Shown: in pieces, positions 1-9,939 of the stretch
Layout: each line of letters starts with the position of its first letter
How positions within the stretch are numbered: the stretch's first letter is position 1
Assembly: GCF_031157275.1 (NCBI RefSeq)
Contig: NZ_JAVIFW010000014.1
Location: 1 to 64,000 of the forward strand
Direction of reading: 5' to 3'
Length of the DNA: 64,000 nt
Source of the DNA: Streptomyces sp. LHD-70
GTDB taxonomy: Bacteria; Actinomycetota; Actinomycetes; Streptomycetales; Streptomycetaceae
Position numbers and translations under genes: made by a program
Notes under the pieces: generated by a model
Told to the model about the DNA's origin: nothing
Database searches by the model: none
Seen by the model: only the letters and a program-made list of their open reading frames with translations

Positions 1-217
1 TCGATGAACACGTACAGTGCCGCCAGAAGGGCGTCCAGGTCGGAAGTCACACTCAGGCCAACGGGCGCCCTTCGCCATGGTCGCGACCAGCCCAGACATC
101 GGACTCAATCATCTAGGGGACAGCTCAGGGAAGGACAAGGGATCAGCGGCCCCCGATGGCCTGATCCCCCGCCTAGCATCGAAGGCAGCAGCTCGGGGGA
201 AACGGAAGGAGAAGGAG

Positions 218-445
218 ATGGCCGTGCGGGAGATTTTCGAGGGACTGCCCTGGTGGGTGAAGTGGGTCGCGGTGCCGGCCATCGCCCTGGTCGTGTTCGG
301 CGGGCTGATCCTCTCGCTGCTCGGTTTCGTCATAGGGCTCCTCTTCAAGGTGCTGCTCTTCGCCGCGCTCGTCGGCGGACTCATCTATGTCGTACGGAAG
401 TTCATATCCTCGTCGCCCTCGTCGTCCTCGCGCAGCGACTGGTAG
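218..445 (+). CDS. Small membrane protein, DUF5326-like
   Basis: A 75-residue protein with a short amphipathic start (MAVREIFEGLPWWVKWV) followed by two closely spaced hydrophobic segments (about residues 17-40 and 42-60), ending in a Ser-rich tail (SSSPSSSSRSDW). The ATG at 218 follows a purine-rich ribosome site (GGAAGGAGAAGGAG). It resembles the small DUF5326 family of streptomycete membrane proteins that I recall sitting next to ssgR. Function unknown. The longer in-frame start upstream is unlikely because its extra residues are low-complexity and lack any signal. Confidence 0.75.
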   Translation: MAVREIFEGLPWWVKWVAVPAIALVVFGGLILSLLGFVIGLLFKVLLFAALVGGLIYVVRKFISSSPSSSSRSDW

Positions 446-516
446 TCCGGGCACAGCAAGGGGCCGGTCCGGGCGCGCGTAGCGCGGTTTCGCTCGGCAG
501 GGGGAATCTTTCGGCC

Positions 517-1407
517 ATGAGGGTCGCCGAGGCGCAGTCGGCGTTAGAGTCCGGAACAGCGATGCGGGGTGCGTCCGCTCCGGGCAACCCTGCTTCCCCC
601 TCGGGGGCTCCCCCCACGCGCCTCGGGAGTTGGACCTTGGCCACGGCAGTCAGCAGCCCCGCACCTACCCTCATCGGCTCCGTGCAGCGGGCGATGCGCC
701 TCCTCGAGGCCGTCGCCGCCCACGCGGACGGAGCGCCCGCCAAGCAGCTGGCCAGAGAGGCCGGACTGCCCCTGCCCACCGCGTACCACCTGCTGCGCAC
801 CCTCACGCACGAGGGCTATCTCCGCCGGGACCAGGGCGTGTTCGTCTTCGGTCCCGCCGCCGAGCGGTTGACGAGCAGCGGGGCGGAGCAGAATCGTCGC
901 AGCAAGATCGGCGATGTGCTCGCGCACTGGCGGGACGCGATCGGAGTGCCGGTGTACTTCGCGGTGTACCGCGACGGCGAGGTCGAAGTCGTGGACATCG
1001 CCGACAATCCGGGAAGCCCCGCGGTCGAGGAGTGGGCGGACTTCCGGCAGACCGCGCACGCCCACGCGATCGGCCAGTGCCTGCTCTCCCAGCTGGACGA
1101 GGAGCACCGGCGTGAGCACCTCGACCGCTACCCCGCCCAGTCGATCACGCCGTACACGGTCCAAGACGGCGGGACGCTGATGCGGCGCCTGGAGCGGACG
1201 GGGCGGATGCAGCCCGTCGTGGAACAGCAGGAGTACGCACTGGGGACGGTCTGCGCCGCCGTGCCGATCACCGTCGGCACCACGGCGGCGACGCTCGCCA
1301 TCTCGCTGCCGCTGCACCAGCGCGGCCGACTCCTTCCGGCGGTGCGTGAGTTGCAGAGTGAGCTCGGCCGGAAGCTCGCCACGCTGGCGTTCTCTATCAG
1401 TATCTGA
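517..1407 (+). CDS. ssgR: IclR-type transcriptional regulator SsgR
   Basis: About 296 residues. A winged-helix IclR N-terminal domain (TLIGSVQRAMRLLEAV, then LPLPTAYHLLRTLTHEGYLRR) is followed by an IclR effector domain that ends near the stop. It lies about 100 bp upstream of ssgA in the same direction; in S. coelicolor the IclR-family SsgR occupies this place and activates ssgA, so the role is inferred from family and context. The start is uncertain: ATG 517 gives a low-complexity N-terminal extension of about 45 residues, and ATG 562 is an alternative. The long open frame upstream of 517 overlaps the previous gene and is not believed. Confidence 0.85.
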   Translation: MRVAEAQSALESGTAMRGASAPGNPASPSGAPPTRLGSWTLATAVSSPAPTLIGSVQRAMRLLEAVAAHADGAPAKQLAREAGLPLPTAYHLLRTLTHEGYLRRDQGVFVFGPAAERLTSSGAEQNRRSKIGDVLAHWRDAIGVPVYFAVYRDGEVEVVDIADNPGSPAVEEWADFRQTAHAHAIGQCLLSQLDEEHRREHLDRYPAQSITPYTVQDGGTLMRRLERTGRMQPVVEQQEYALGTVCAAVPITVGTTAATLAISLPLHQRGRLLPAVRELQSELGRKLATLAFSISI

Positions 1408-1508
1408 AAACTCACTCCTTGTGATTTCTTCAGTACGTTGAGCAAGATGCCATCAGGGTCGGGAAGATGGTTGCGGCCCAACTCAACGGCACAGCAACGG
1501 GGTAGGCG

Positions 1509-1946
1509 ATGCGCGAGTCCGTCCAGGCAGAGGTCATGATGAGCTTTCTCGTGTCCGAGGAGCTCTCGTTCCGTATCCCGGTGGAGTTGCGATACGAGAC
1601 ACGCGACCCCTTCGCTGTGCGGCTGACCTTCCACTTGCCCGGCGACGCCCCGGTGACCTGGGCCTTCAGCCGCGAACTCCTGGTCGACGGAGTGGGCGGC
1701 CCGTGCGGTGACGGCGACGTCCACATCGCGCCCGAGGGACCCGAGCCGCTCACCGACGCCTTGATCCGCCTTCAGGTCGGCGGCGACCAGGCGCTGTTCC
1801 GCGCGGGCATCGCACCCCTGCTCGCCTTCCTCGACCGTACGGACAAGCTGGTCCCGCTCGGCCAGGAGCGGACACTCGCGGACTTCGAGGCCAACCTCGA
1901 CGAGGCACTCGGCCGGATCCTGGCGGAGGAGCCCAGCACGGGCTGA
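1509..1946 (+). CDS. ssgA: Sporulation/cell-division regulator SsgA (SALP family)
   Basis: A 145-residue SsgA-like protein; the stretches SFLVSEELSFRIPVELRYE and TFHLPGDAPVTWAFSRELL, and LDRTDKLVPLGQE near the C terminus, match my memory of SsgA itself more closely than SsgB. SALPs exist only in sporulating actinomycetes; SsgA helps SsgB place FtsZ rings during sporulation septation. The ATG at 1509 or the in-frame ATG pair near 1536-1539 could be the start. The gene is followed by a strong hairpin and by a convergent gene. Confidence 0.93.
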   Translation: MRESVQAEVMMSFLVSEELSFRIPVELRYETRDPFAVRLTFHLPGDAPVTWAFSRELLVDGVGGPCGDGDVHIAPEGPEPLTDALIRLQVGGDQALFRAGIAPLLAFLDRTDKLVPLGQERTLADFEANLDEALGRILAEEPSTG

Positions 1947-1963
1947 GCCCCTCCCTGACCCCG

Positions 1964-1997
1964 ACCGGCTGCGCTGAAACGCTTCGGCGCAGCCGGT
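1964..1997. terminator. Hairpin between convergent ssgA and yibE/F gene
   Basis: Perfect 11-bp stem (ACCGGCTGCGC / GCGCAGCCGGT) with a 12-nt loop in the short gap between two convergent genes. There is no U-tract, as is usual in Streptomyces, so it could serve both directions. Confidence 0.7.
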
Positions 1998-2015
1998 TGT
2001 CGCTGTCGTACGGGC

Positions 2016-3365
2016 TCAGCGCTTGCGGCGCCGGCCGCGACCGCCACGTACCCCGGCACGCCCCGCCGCGGATGAACTCGCCTGCACCACCGCCGGCTTG
2101 TCGGCCGAGACCAGCAGGGCCGCGAGCGCCGTCGTCACCGGGACCGAGGCGACCAGGCCGATCGAACCGATCAGCGTGCGCACGATCTCCTCGGCCACCA
2201 GCTCACTGTTGGCCACCGTGCCCACGCTGCTCTGCGCGATCGAGAACAGGAGCAGCAGCGGCAGCGCGGCACCGGCGTACGCGAGCACCAGGGTGTTGAC
2301 CACCGAGGCGATGTGGTCGCGGCCGATCCGGATACCCGCGCGGTACAGCTGCCGGGCGGTCATCGTCGGGTCGGCGTGGTGCAGCTCCCAGACGGCCGAG
2401 GTCTGCGTGACCGTCACATCGTCGAGCACACCGAGGGAACCGATGATGACGCCCGCGAGCAGCAGACCGCTCATGTCGATGTCCGGGTAGAGGCCGTGGA
2501 TCAGGCCGGTGTTGTCGTCGGTGTTGCCGGTCAGGTGCGCCCAGCCGATGAAAAGCGAGCCGAGCAGCCCGATGAGCAGCAGCGAGACCAGCGTGCCCAG
2601 GACCGCGACCGAGGTTCTCGCGCTGAGGCCGTGGCACATGTACAGCGCGATCAGCATGATGGCGCTCGCCCCGATCACCGCGACGACCAGCGGATTCGAG
2701 CCCTGCAAGATCGCCGGCAGGATGAACAGGGTCAGCAGCGCGAAGCTCACCGCGAGCGCGACCAGGGCCATGAAGCCGCGCATCCGCCCCACCACGACCA
2801 CGGCGAGCGCGAAGATCGCCGCGAGGATCCACATCGGAACGCTGCGGTCCACATCGGTGACCGAGTACTGCAGCTCCTTCGGCGCCCCGGGCGCGTACGC
2901 CACGACCACTTCCTGGCCCTGCTCCAACTGCCGCGGCGCGTCCGGCTGGACGACTTCGACGAAGGTGCGGCCCGTGTCCTTGCCGCTGGTCACCTCGATC
3001 GTGGCCTTGGCGCACATGCCGGTCTGGGAGCGCTGCGCCTCCTGGCCCTCGGGTGTCGAGGGGTCGCCGGTGGGCGGGACCTGCGAGGCGTTGACGTCCT
3101 TGCAGTCGACCTGGTCGAGCTGGACCACGCGGGCCGACTGCGTCTCGCGGTCGAAGCCGACGCCGCTGCGCTCGTGCGGCGGGGCACCGCCCGGCCAGAG
3201 CACGGCGAGGCCGACGAGCACCGCGGTGGCGAAGGGGATGAGGATCGCGGCGATGACCTTGCGCAGATGCTTCGAGACCGGTTCGGCCGGGCCGTGGCTG
3301 TGCGAATGCCCGTGAGCGTGGGGCGGTTCGGAGGGTGGCGGAGGTGGCTGCTGCGAGGTGGTCAC
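2016..3365 (-). CDS. YibE/F family multi-spanning membrane protein
   Basis: 449 residues. The N terminus is Pro- and His-rich (PHAHGHSHSHG), then one membrane helix (about 37-58), an extracytoplasmic domain of about 120 residues containing VDRSVPMW before the next helix, and a C-terminal block of seven or so hydrophobic segments typical of the YibE/F family (GVIIGSLGVLDDVTVTQTSA, then DHIASVVNTLVLAYAGAALP). The C terminus is Arg-rich (GGRGRRRKR). Family function is not established; the His-rich head could bind metal, but that is a guess. Divergent from thiC, convergent with ssgA. Confidence 0.85.
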   Translation of the reverse strand: MTTSQQPPPPPSEPPHAHGHSHSHGPAEPVSKHLRKVIAAILIPFATAVLVGLAVLWPGGAPPHERSGVGFDRETQSARVVQLDQVDCKDVNASQVPPTGDPSTPEGQEAQRSQTGMCAKATIEVTSGKDTGRTFVEVVQPDAPRQLEQGQEVVVAYAPGAPKELQYSVTDVDRSVPMWILAAIFALAVVVVGRMRGFMALVALAVSFALLTLFILPAILQGSNPLVVAVIGASAIMLIALYMCHGLSARTSVAVLGTLVSLLLIGLLGSLFIGWAHLTGNTDDNTGLIHGLYPDIDMSGLLLAGVIIGSLGVLDDVTVTQTSAVWELHHADPTMTARQLYRAGIRIGRDHIASVVNTLVLAYAGAALPLLLLFSIAQSSVGTVANSELVAEEIVRTLIGSIGLVASVPVTTALAALLVSADKPAVVQASSSAAGRAGVRGGRGRRRKR

Positions 3366-3446
3366 CGACCGATCATCGCAAGAACGGCAGGGGCCCTCTG
3401 TTCAGCGTGGCCGTACGGGCGCTAGCGTGGGGGCCACCTTTGCAAT

Positions 3447-3581
3447 CGCGGGAGCTCGGAGCACCGGGCTGAGAGGGCGCTTACCTCCGTACGGGATGGC
3501 TGGCCAATGCCAGTCCTTCGGATACGGAAGCCGCTGCGTCGACCGCCGAACCTGTTACCGGGTAATGCCGGCGTAGGGAGT
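3447..3581 (+). promoter_or_regulatory. TPP riboswitch (THI element) upstream of thiC
   Basis: The conserved THI elements are visible: GGGCTGAGAGGG at about 3466-3477, and ACCTGTTACCGGGTAATGCC followed by GGCGTAGGGAG at 3550-3580. This is the standard actinobacterial leader of thiC. The last element (GTAGGGAG) lies 8-15 nt before the thiC ATG, so the 3' strand of the closing helix is also the Shine-Dalgarno sequence; thiamine pyrophosphate binding would directly block translation. A possible promoter is TTCAGC (3401) and TAGCGT (3423). Confidence 0.95.
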
Positions 3582-3588
3582 AGGTCTC

Positions 3589-5391
<1,803 letters not shown>

Positions 5392-5399
5392 TCGTTGAG

Positions 5400-5443
5400 C
5401 GTGGGCCCCGGGGAGTCTTCACTTCTGGTGGCCGGGGCCCACG
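5400..5443. terminator. Terminator between thiC and a convergent lipoprotein gene
   Basis: Perfect 12-bp GC-rich inverted repeat (CGTGGGCCCCGG at 5400-5411 with CCGGGGCCCACG at 5432-5443), 20-nt loop, starting 8 nt after the thiC stop. Confidence 0.8.
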
Positions 5444-5476
5444 CGGCCGTACGGGAGTCCGTGCGGCGCATGTCGA

Positions 5477-5947
5477 TCAGCGCGTGGAGAGCGTCCCGTC
5501 CACCCCGATGTGCACGCGCCCCTGCGGACTACCCGGCGCACACCTGCGGCCGTTGGGATACGTGGGCTTCGGGACGACGGCGATCTGCTCGTCGACCACC
5601 GTCGCCCCGGACGCGTCCTTGAGAACGACCGTCACGCGGACCGCCGTCTTCCCGTCCTTCGGCAGATCGGGTACGACGGCGAAGCCGGGCCAGGGAGAAG
5701 CGGGCTCCGACGACGAGCCGTGGTTCTCCTCCTCCCGCAAGCGCAGGCCCCCCTCGCGGCAGCTGCCGTCCCAGCAGGCGGTGAGCCCCGCGTCGGCGAC
5801 CTTGTCCGCCAGCTTCGGGGCTACGACCACCCGGATGCCGGAGAGCGAGCCCCGCAGGGTGCAGATGCGCTCGCCGGTGCCGCAGGCGGTGAGCAGCAAC
5901 AAGGCGGACAGAGGGGCGGCGGCGCGGACGACGTCTCCGTGTTTCAC
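5477..5947 (-). CDS. Putative secreted lipoprotein
   Basis: 156 residues from a GTG at 5947. A short positive N terminus and hydrophobic segment lead to a lipobox (LLLLTAC, Cys about 22), so it should be lipid-anchored outside the membrane. The mature domain has four further cysteines (ICT, ACWDGSC, RRCAPG), suggesting two disulfides, and no domain I can name. The start codon lies inside a perfect parS palindrome, which therefore encodes or borders the first residues. A longer open frame continues upstream but reads Arg/Pro-rich shadow sequence. Confidence 0.75.
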   Translation of the reverse strand: MKHGDVVRAAAPLSALLLLTACGTGERICTLRGSLSGIRVVVAPKLADKVADAGLTACWDGSCREGGLRLREEENHGSSSEPASPWPGFAVVPDLPKDGKTAVRVTVVLKDASGATVVDEQIAVVPKPTYPNGRRCAPGSPQGRVHIGVDGTLSTR

Positions 5948-5954
5948 GTGAAAC
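5941..5954. other. parS centromere site (ParB binding)
   Basis: Perfect 14-bp palindrome GTTTCACGTGAAAC, identical to the streptomycete parS consensus. In Streptomyces such sites cluster within a few hundred kb of oriC and nucleate ParB complexes. It overlaps the GTG start of the lipoprotein gene. Confidence 0.93.
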
Positions 5955-5990
5955 CGTCCTGCCGTGGAGCCCCGCCGCCGACCTGACCCA

Positions 5991-6875
5991 CTAGTCCGGC
6001 CGATGTTCCGGCCCGCCGAAGTCCGGGCTGGAGAAGTCCGGGCTGGAGTAGCGGGGGCGCGAGCTTGATGTGTCCGAGGGGCTCGACGGTCCCGTGTCCG
6101 TATCGCCCTCGGGGCTGCTGAACCCTGGCCTGTTGTAGCCGAGCGAGGGCATTCTCGTACCGGACGGGGCTGGTCCGGGGTCGGGGGTGCCGCGTGGCTG
6201 GGCCAGGGCCTCGCGCAGGAACGGCACCAGGCCACGTTCCAGGAGGGCGTCCCGCCAGACCTCCCTGGCGTGCGACACCTCCTCGTTGAACTCCTCGGGT
6301 GGGCCCGCCGCCTGAGCCGTGGAGCCGTTGCGCAGCGCCGTGAGGAGCAGGCCGCCCGCGGCGACCAGAATCCCGGCCGCGGTGAGCGCGCCGAAGATCC
6401 AGCCGGCGGTCAACAGCGTGTCCGCGAGGGCGGGTTCGGGGCTGATCATCTTCAGGATGTACCCGACGAGCAGGAAGATCGCCGCCGCCGTGCCCGCGAG
6501 CACCGGGGCGAGGACGGCGAGCACGGCCACCAGACCCGCGCCCGCGGTCTCGGTCACCTCGCCCATGGTGGTGGCCAGGCCGACGGAACCGCCGGTGGGT
6601 TCGGAAGTGTTCGGCTCCCGTGCGGACGCGGTGGAACGAGTGGGATCGCGCAGTTCCTCGCGGACCTTGACGTAGTGCTGGTACTCCGTCGCCGCGGCGG
6701 CGGTGATCAGGGCGGTGGCGTTCAACGCCATCGTGCGCAGTTGCTCGGGATTCAGCCGCTCGCCCACAGCGGCGAGTTCCGGACGGTGTGGTGCGGTGCG
6801 CAGCGCCTCATCGAGGATCCGCTCGTAGTCCTTGCGGTCCTCATTCAGCAGGTGCGGAGCGCTGTTCATGTGCAT
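5991..6875 (-). CDS. Membrane protein of unknown function
   Basis: 294 residues. The cytoplasmic N terminus (about 1-100) is largely helical and Ala/Glu-rich; two or three hydrophobic segments follow (GAGLVAVLAVLAPVLAG, AAIFLLVGYILKMI, WIFGALTAAGILVAAGGLLL; about 115-190). The C terminus is Pro/Ser/Asp-rich with short repeats (YSSPDFSSPDFGGPEH). I recall conserved streptomycete transmembrane proteins like this but no function. GGAG lies 9 nt before the ATG at 6875. It precedes the lipoprotein gene on the same strand, 43 bp apart, so the two may be co-transcribed. Confidence 0.75.
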   Translation of the reverse strand: MHMNSAPHLLNEDRKDYERILDEALRTAPHRPELAAVGERLNPEQLRTMALNATALITAAAATEYQHYVKVREELRDPTRSTASAREPNTSEPTGGSVGLATTMGEVTETAGAGLVAVLAVLAPVLAGTAAAIFLLVGYILKMISPEPALADTLLTAGWIFGALTAAGILVAAGGLLLTALRNGSTAQAAGPPEEFNEEVSHAREVWRDALLERGLVPFLREALAQPRGTPDPGPAPSGTRMPSLGYNRPGFSSPEGDTDTGPSSPSDTSSSRPRYSSPDFSSPDFGGPEHRPD

Positions 6876-7057
6876 CCCCCGATGCTCCGTAGGGCCCGGA
6901 CACCCGTGTGCTCACGGGCGGTTGGGCGGAAACGGAGGAGAGCCTGCTACGGATAAGCAGATGGTAGAGCGGTTACGGCGCGCCGTGACAGGGGGTTTGA
7001 AGAATTCGGCCCCTGGTCAGGGCCGTCCCCTGCGTTCTGCGCCTGCCCCGTCAACCG

Positions 7058-8113
7058 TCAGTTATCCAGGGGGAGTTGGCACACAAGGAGTTTTCCGGCC
7101 ATGGTCACGCCGCCGTCCATCGCGATGGCGAGGCCGTCCGCGTACACATGCGGCCCCTCGACCTGCGGCGCGCTGTCCTCGCCCTCCTCGGACCCCACTT
7201 CGCCGAGGAGATACGGGATCGGGCTGTGGCCGTGCACGATGCGACGGCCGCCGAAGGCGCCCAGGAGCTGCTGGACGGCCTGCGAGCCGTCGTCGCGGAA
7301 GGCGAAGCGCTTGGTGAACTTGCGGAACAGGTCCCAGCACTCGTCGGCGTCGTTACGGGTGAGCGCCTCGCGGATGGTGTCGTTGACGGCCTCGATGGAG
7401 TCGCCGTACTCCAGATACGTGAGCGCGTCCGAGTGCACCAGGAGGTGGTCGTCCTCCAGCTCGATCGCGTCGAGCCGGGACATCCACTGCAGATGCACGT
7501 CCTGCAGCCGGTCCATGTCCGACTTCTGGCCGCCGTTGAGCAGCCACGCCGCCTGGAACGTGGCGGTGCCCGCGCCGGAGTTGACCGGGGTGTCGCCGAA
7601 GCGCTTGGCGCCGAGCAGCAGCAGCTCGTGATTGCCCATCAGCGCCTTGCAGTACCCGCCGGCCGCCGCGGCCTGTGCGGAGAGCCGCATCACCAGGTCG
7701 ATCACGCCGATGCCGTCGGGACCGCGGTCCGTGAAGTCGCCGAGGAACCAGAGCCGGGCGTTGCCCGCGGCCCAGTCCCCCTCCTCGTCGATCAGGCCCT
7801 GCTCGCGCAGCGCGGCGATCAGCTCGTCGAGGTAGCCGTGCACATCGCCCACGACATAGAGCGGGCCGAGGCCGTTCGACGTGCCGGCGGGTTCGCCCGC
7901 GGGCGTGACGTGCACCTGGACGGTGTCACCGCGGTTGATGACCGGCAGATCGCGCTGTGTCGGCGTGTACGCCTCGGGCAGCTCGCCCTGCGCGGCGTCC
8001 TGGCCGGTGTCCGCAGCGGGCTCCTGGCCGGCCTGGTGCACATAAGCGGGTACGCGGAAGTCGCGCACCGTGTCCGTACGCACCGCGGGTACCTGACCGG
8101 CCCCCTGAGTCAT
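7058..8113 (-). CDS. Metallophosphoesterase (calcineurin-like, PPP type)
   Basis: 351 residues. All signature blocks of the PPP/Shelphs-type metallophosphatase fold are present: YVVGDVHGYLDEL (GDxHG), WFLGDFTDRGPDGIGV (GDxxDRG), ALMGNHELLLLG (GNHE), and late histidines in VHSDALTYLEY and RRIVHGHSPI. It should hydrolyse phosphomonoesters or diesters with two metals; the substrate (protein, nucleotide such as Ap4A, or other) cannot be read from sequence. ATG 8113 follows GGAGGGG; a longer in-frame N-terminal extension is low-complexity and rejected. Confidence 0.88.
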   Translation of the reverse strand: MTQGAGQVPAVRTDTVRDFRVPAYVHQAGQEPAADTGQDAAQGELPEAYTPTQRDLPVINRGDTVQVHVTPAGEPAGTSNGLGPLYVVGDVHGYLDELIAALREQGLIDEEGDWAAGNARLWFLGDFTDRGPDGIGVIDLVMRLSAQAAAAGGYCKALMGNHELLLLGAKRFGDTPVNSGAGTATFQAAWLLNGGQKSDMDRLQDVHLQWMSRLDAIELEDDHLLVHSDALTYLEYGDSIEAVNDTIREALTRNDADECWDLFRKFTKRFAFRDDGSQAVQQLLGAFGGRRIVHGHSPIPYLLGEVGSEEGEDSAPQVEGPHVYADGLAIAMDGGVTMAGKLLVCQLPLDN

Positions 8114-8480
8114 CGACCCCTCCACCACCGTCGCGCCGCTTTTCTCCACCGGGTTCGGACGGCCTGGTCGCAGCGGTCCGCGGTGTCGTGCGCCCATCAT
8201 AGGAATGCGGCTCGCACTGTGTGATGCACCAGGGGTGTTCAATGTGGCCGGAACCCAGGGTTGACCGGGGTTTTCTCCCGAATTGGGGGTAACTCTGCCC
8301 GGCGGCCGTGAACCTCGGCCGCCCGCCCGCTCCCGAAAGCGCGCCCGTGGGCGTCCCGAAAGTGCGCCGGCGGGTGTCCCGAAAGTGCGCCGGTGGGTGT
8401 CCCGAAAGCGTGCCGGTGGGCGTCCCGAAAGGCGCGCTTCCCTCCCCCGAGGGAGCGCTGTCCCCGCCCCCGAGGGAGCG
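8114..8480. other. Intergenic stretch holding a 23-bp repeat array
   Basis: A 367-bp gap between the LacI-type regulator (its stop at 8481) and the metallophosphoesterase start, both on the minus strand. It contains the 23-bp tandem repeat listed separately, and presumably the metallophosphoesterase promoter at 8114-8300. I see no gene; frames crossing the repeat read periodic peptides in every frame. Confidence 0.6.
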
Positions 8481-8491
8481 CTACCCCTGCC
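8331..8491. repeat. Seven-unit 23-bp tandem array ending at the LacI-gene stop codon
   Basis: Units start at 8331, 8354, 8377, 8400, 8423, 8446 and 8469. The first five share TCCCGAAAG plus a CGCCGGTGGG-like half; the last two share CCGAGGGAGCGCT. The final unit crosses the stop codon of the regulator gene at 8481. The unit is not a multiple of three and there are no spacers, so this is a slippage-type array and not a CRISPR. Confidence 0.8.
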
Positions 8492-9587
8492 CCGAGGGGC
8501 GCGGTGGGCTGACCGTCGTACGGGGTGGCCGCCGCTGCGACGAGGTCCGCACGATCAGCTCCGTCGGTATCACCTGCTCGATGGGTTGAGTCGTGTCGAC
8601 GCTCTCGATGGCGTCGATGAGCAGTTGGACGACGGCCGTGCCGATCCGCCTCGGTTTGAGCGAGAGCGTGGTGATGGGCGGTTCGGTGCTGGCGTAGACC
8701 GTGGACTCGCTGCAGCAGACGAGCAGCAGATCGTCCGGTACGCGCATTCCGTACCGCCGGGCGGCGGCGAGCAGATCGGTGCCGTTGGGGTCGAAGAGTC
8801 CGTAGACGGCGTCGGGGCGGTCCGGGCGGGCGAGCAGCCGGTCGGCGGCGACGGCCCCGGCGCAGGGGTCGTGCGCGGGATAGGCCTCGTAGACCGGGTC
8901 CTGGCCGATGCGGCGGCACCAGCGCAGATAGGCGGTGGTGGAGAGTCGGGTGTACGTGTCCGTGGTGGTGCCGGTGAGGAGACCGATGCGGCGGGCGCCG
9001 GCGGCGGCGAGGTGGTCGAGGATGCCGAGCACGGCGGCCTCGTGGTCGTTGTCCACCCAGGCGGTCACCGGCAGCGAACCGGCCGGGCGTCCGTCGGAGA
9101 CCACGGGCACGCCCTGCCGGACGAGTTCGCTGACAACCGGGTCCTGGTCGGAAGGGTCGATGACGACGGTGCCGTCGAGCGCGACGTTCGACCAGACGTC
9201 GTGGCGGGAGGTCGCGGGCAGGATGACCAGGGCGTATCCCCGGTCGAGTGCGGCGGAGGTGGCGGCTCTGGCCATCTCCGCGAAGTACGCGAACTCGGTG
9301 AAGGTGAAAGGTTCATCCCCGTACGTCGTCACGGTCAGGCCGATGAGTCCTGACTTGCCGGTACGGAGGGTTCGGGCCGCTGCGGACGGGCGGTAGCCCA
9401 GCCGTTCGGCGACCTCGCGGACGTGTTGGCGGGTGGCGTCGGGGAGCCGGCCCTTGCCGTTGAGCGCGTCGGAGACGGTCGTGATGGAGACGCCGGCAGC
9501 GGCGGCCACGTCCCGGATGCCCGCCCGGCCCTGCCGGTTGCCCCGAGTCTGTGCCCGGCTCACCTGGTGCTTCCCTGCTGCTGTCAT
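8481..9587 (-). CDS. LacI-family transcriptional regulator
   Basis: 368 residues. The LacI helix-turn-helix and hinge are clear at residues 22-75 (IRDVAAAAGVSITTVSDALN, then RLGYRPSAAARTLR); the rest is a periplasmic-binding-protein-like effector domain with LIGLTVTTYGDEPF and the dimer/effector region GTDLLAAARRYGMRVPDDLLL. Such proteins usually repress sugar genes; no sugar gene adjoins, and the divergent neighbour is an aminotransferase gene, so the target may be elsewhere or itself. A basic N-terminal extension of about 20 residues precedes the HTH. Confidence 0.93.
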   Translation of the reverse strand: MTAAGKHQVSRAQTRGNRQGRAGIRDVAAAAGVSITTVSDALNGKGRLPDATRQHVREVAERLGYRPSAAARTLRTGKSGLIGLTVTTYGDEPFTFTEFAYFAEMARAATSAALDRGYALVILPATSRHDVWSNVALDGTVVIDPSDQDPVVSELVRQGVPVVSDGRPAGSLPVTAWVDNDHEAAVLGILDHLAAAGARRIGLLTGTTTDTYTRLSTTAYLRWCRRIGQDPVYEAYPAHDPCAGAVAADRLLARPDRPDAVYGLFDPNGTDLLAAARRYGMRVPDDLLLVCCSESTVYASTEPPITTLSLKPRRIGTAVVQLLIDAIESVDTTQPIEQVIPTELIVRTSSQRRPPRTTVSPPRPSGQG

Positions 9588-9659
9588 GGCGAGCCGATAG
9601 TAGGGCTCATGAGGGTGGTCGTCGGGAGTGCATATTCACGCGTTGACAGGCACGTTTCT

Positions 9660-9717
9660 GCATGGTGAAACTCCCTCAACAGCCTTTGAATGCAAGGGAG
9701 TTGAGGGATTTCATGCT
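9660..9717. promoter_or_regulatory. Long nested inverted repeat upstream of hisC
   Basis: The 9-bp arms TCCCTCAAC (9672-9680) and GTTGAGGGA (9700-9708) are perfect, continue outward through GAAA/TTTC and GCATG/CATGC, and enclose a smaller CCTT/AAGG stem. It could be an operator for the adjacent LacI-family protein, or an RNA hairpin. It is unusually AT-rich for this genome. Confidence 0.5.
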
Positions 9718-9898
9718 AGTCCGTGGCCTGTCGGCGCCCGTGTGCCTGGCGCGGGGCGGAGGTCTCGAAGAGGTCTCAACTCACCTTCACGGGGGACGCG
9801 CGCCACGGCGCAAGCCACCGGCGCACGGCTCAGCAGGGGGCGCTCCCCCCTCCCGGCACGCCGCGTGCGAGCGGCCGCTCCGGTCGTCCACGGCGCGG

Positions 9899-9939
9899 TT
9901 GTCCACAGGCACGGCGGTTCGTCGCTGCGGTTGTCCACA
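9899..9939 (+). other. Pair of DnaA boxes
   Basis: Two exact TTGTCCACA boxes at 9899-9907 and 9931-9939, same orientation, 32 bp apart (about three helical turns). TTGTCCACA is the preferred Streptomyces DnaA box. They lie just upstream of the hisC promoter region. Confidence 0.8.

Noticed and set aside
7064..7075. TTATCCAGG as a DnaA box
   Set aside because: Two mismatches to TTRTCCACA and located at the 3' end of a coding gene; too weak to count.
8451..8482. Two GGGAGCGCT half-matches resembling the CebR operator TGGGAGCGCTCCCA
   Set aside because: Only half of each dyad fits, they are units of a 23-bp tandem repeat, and they lie at the end of the regulator gene and not in a promoter.
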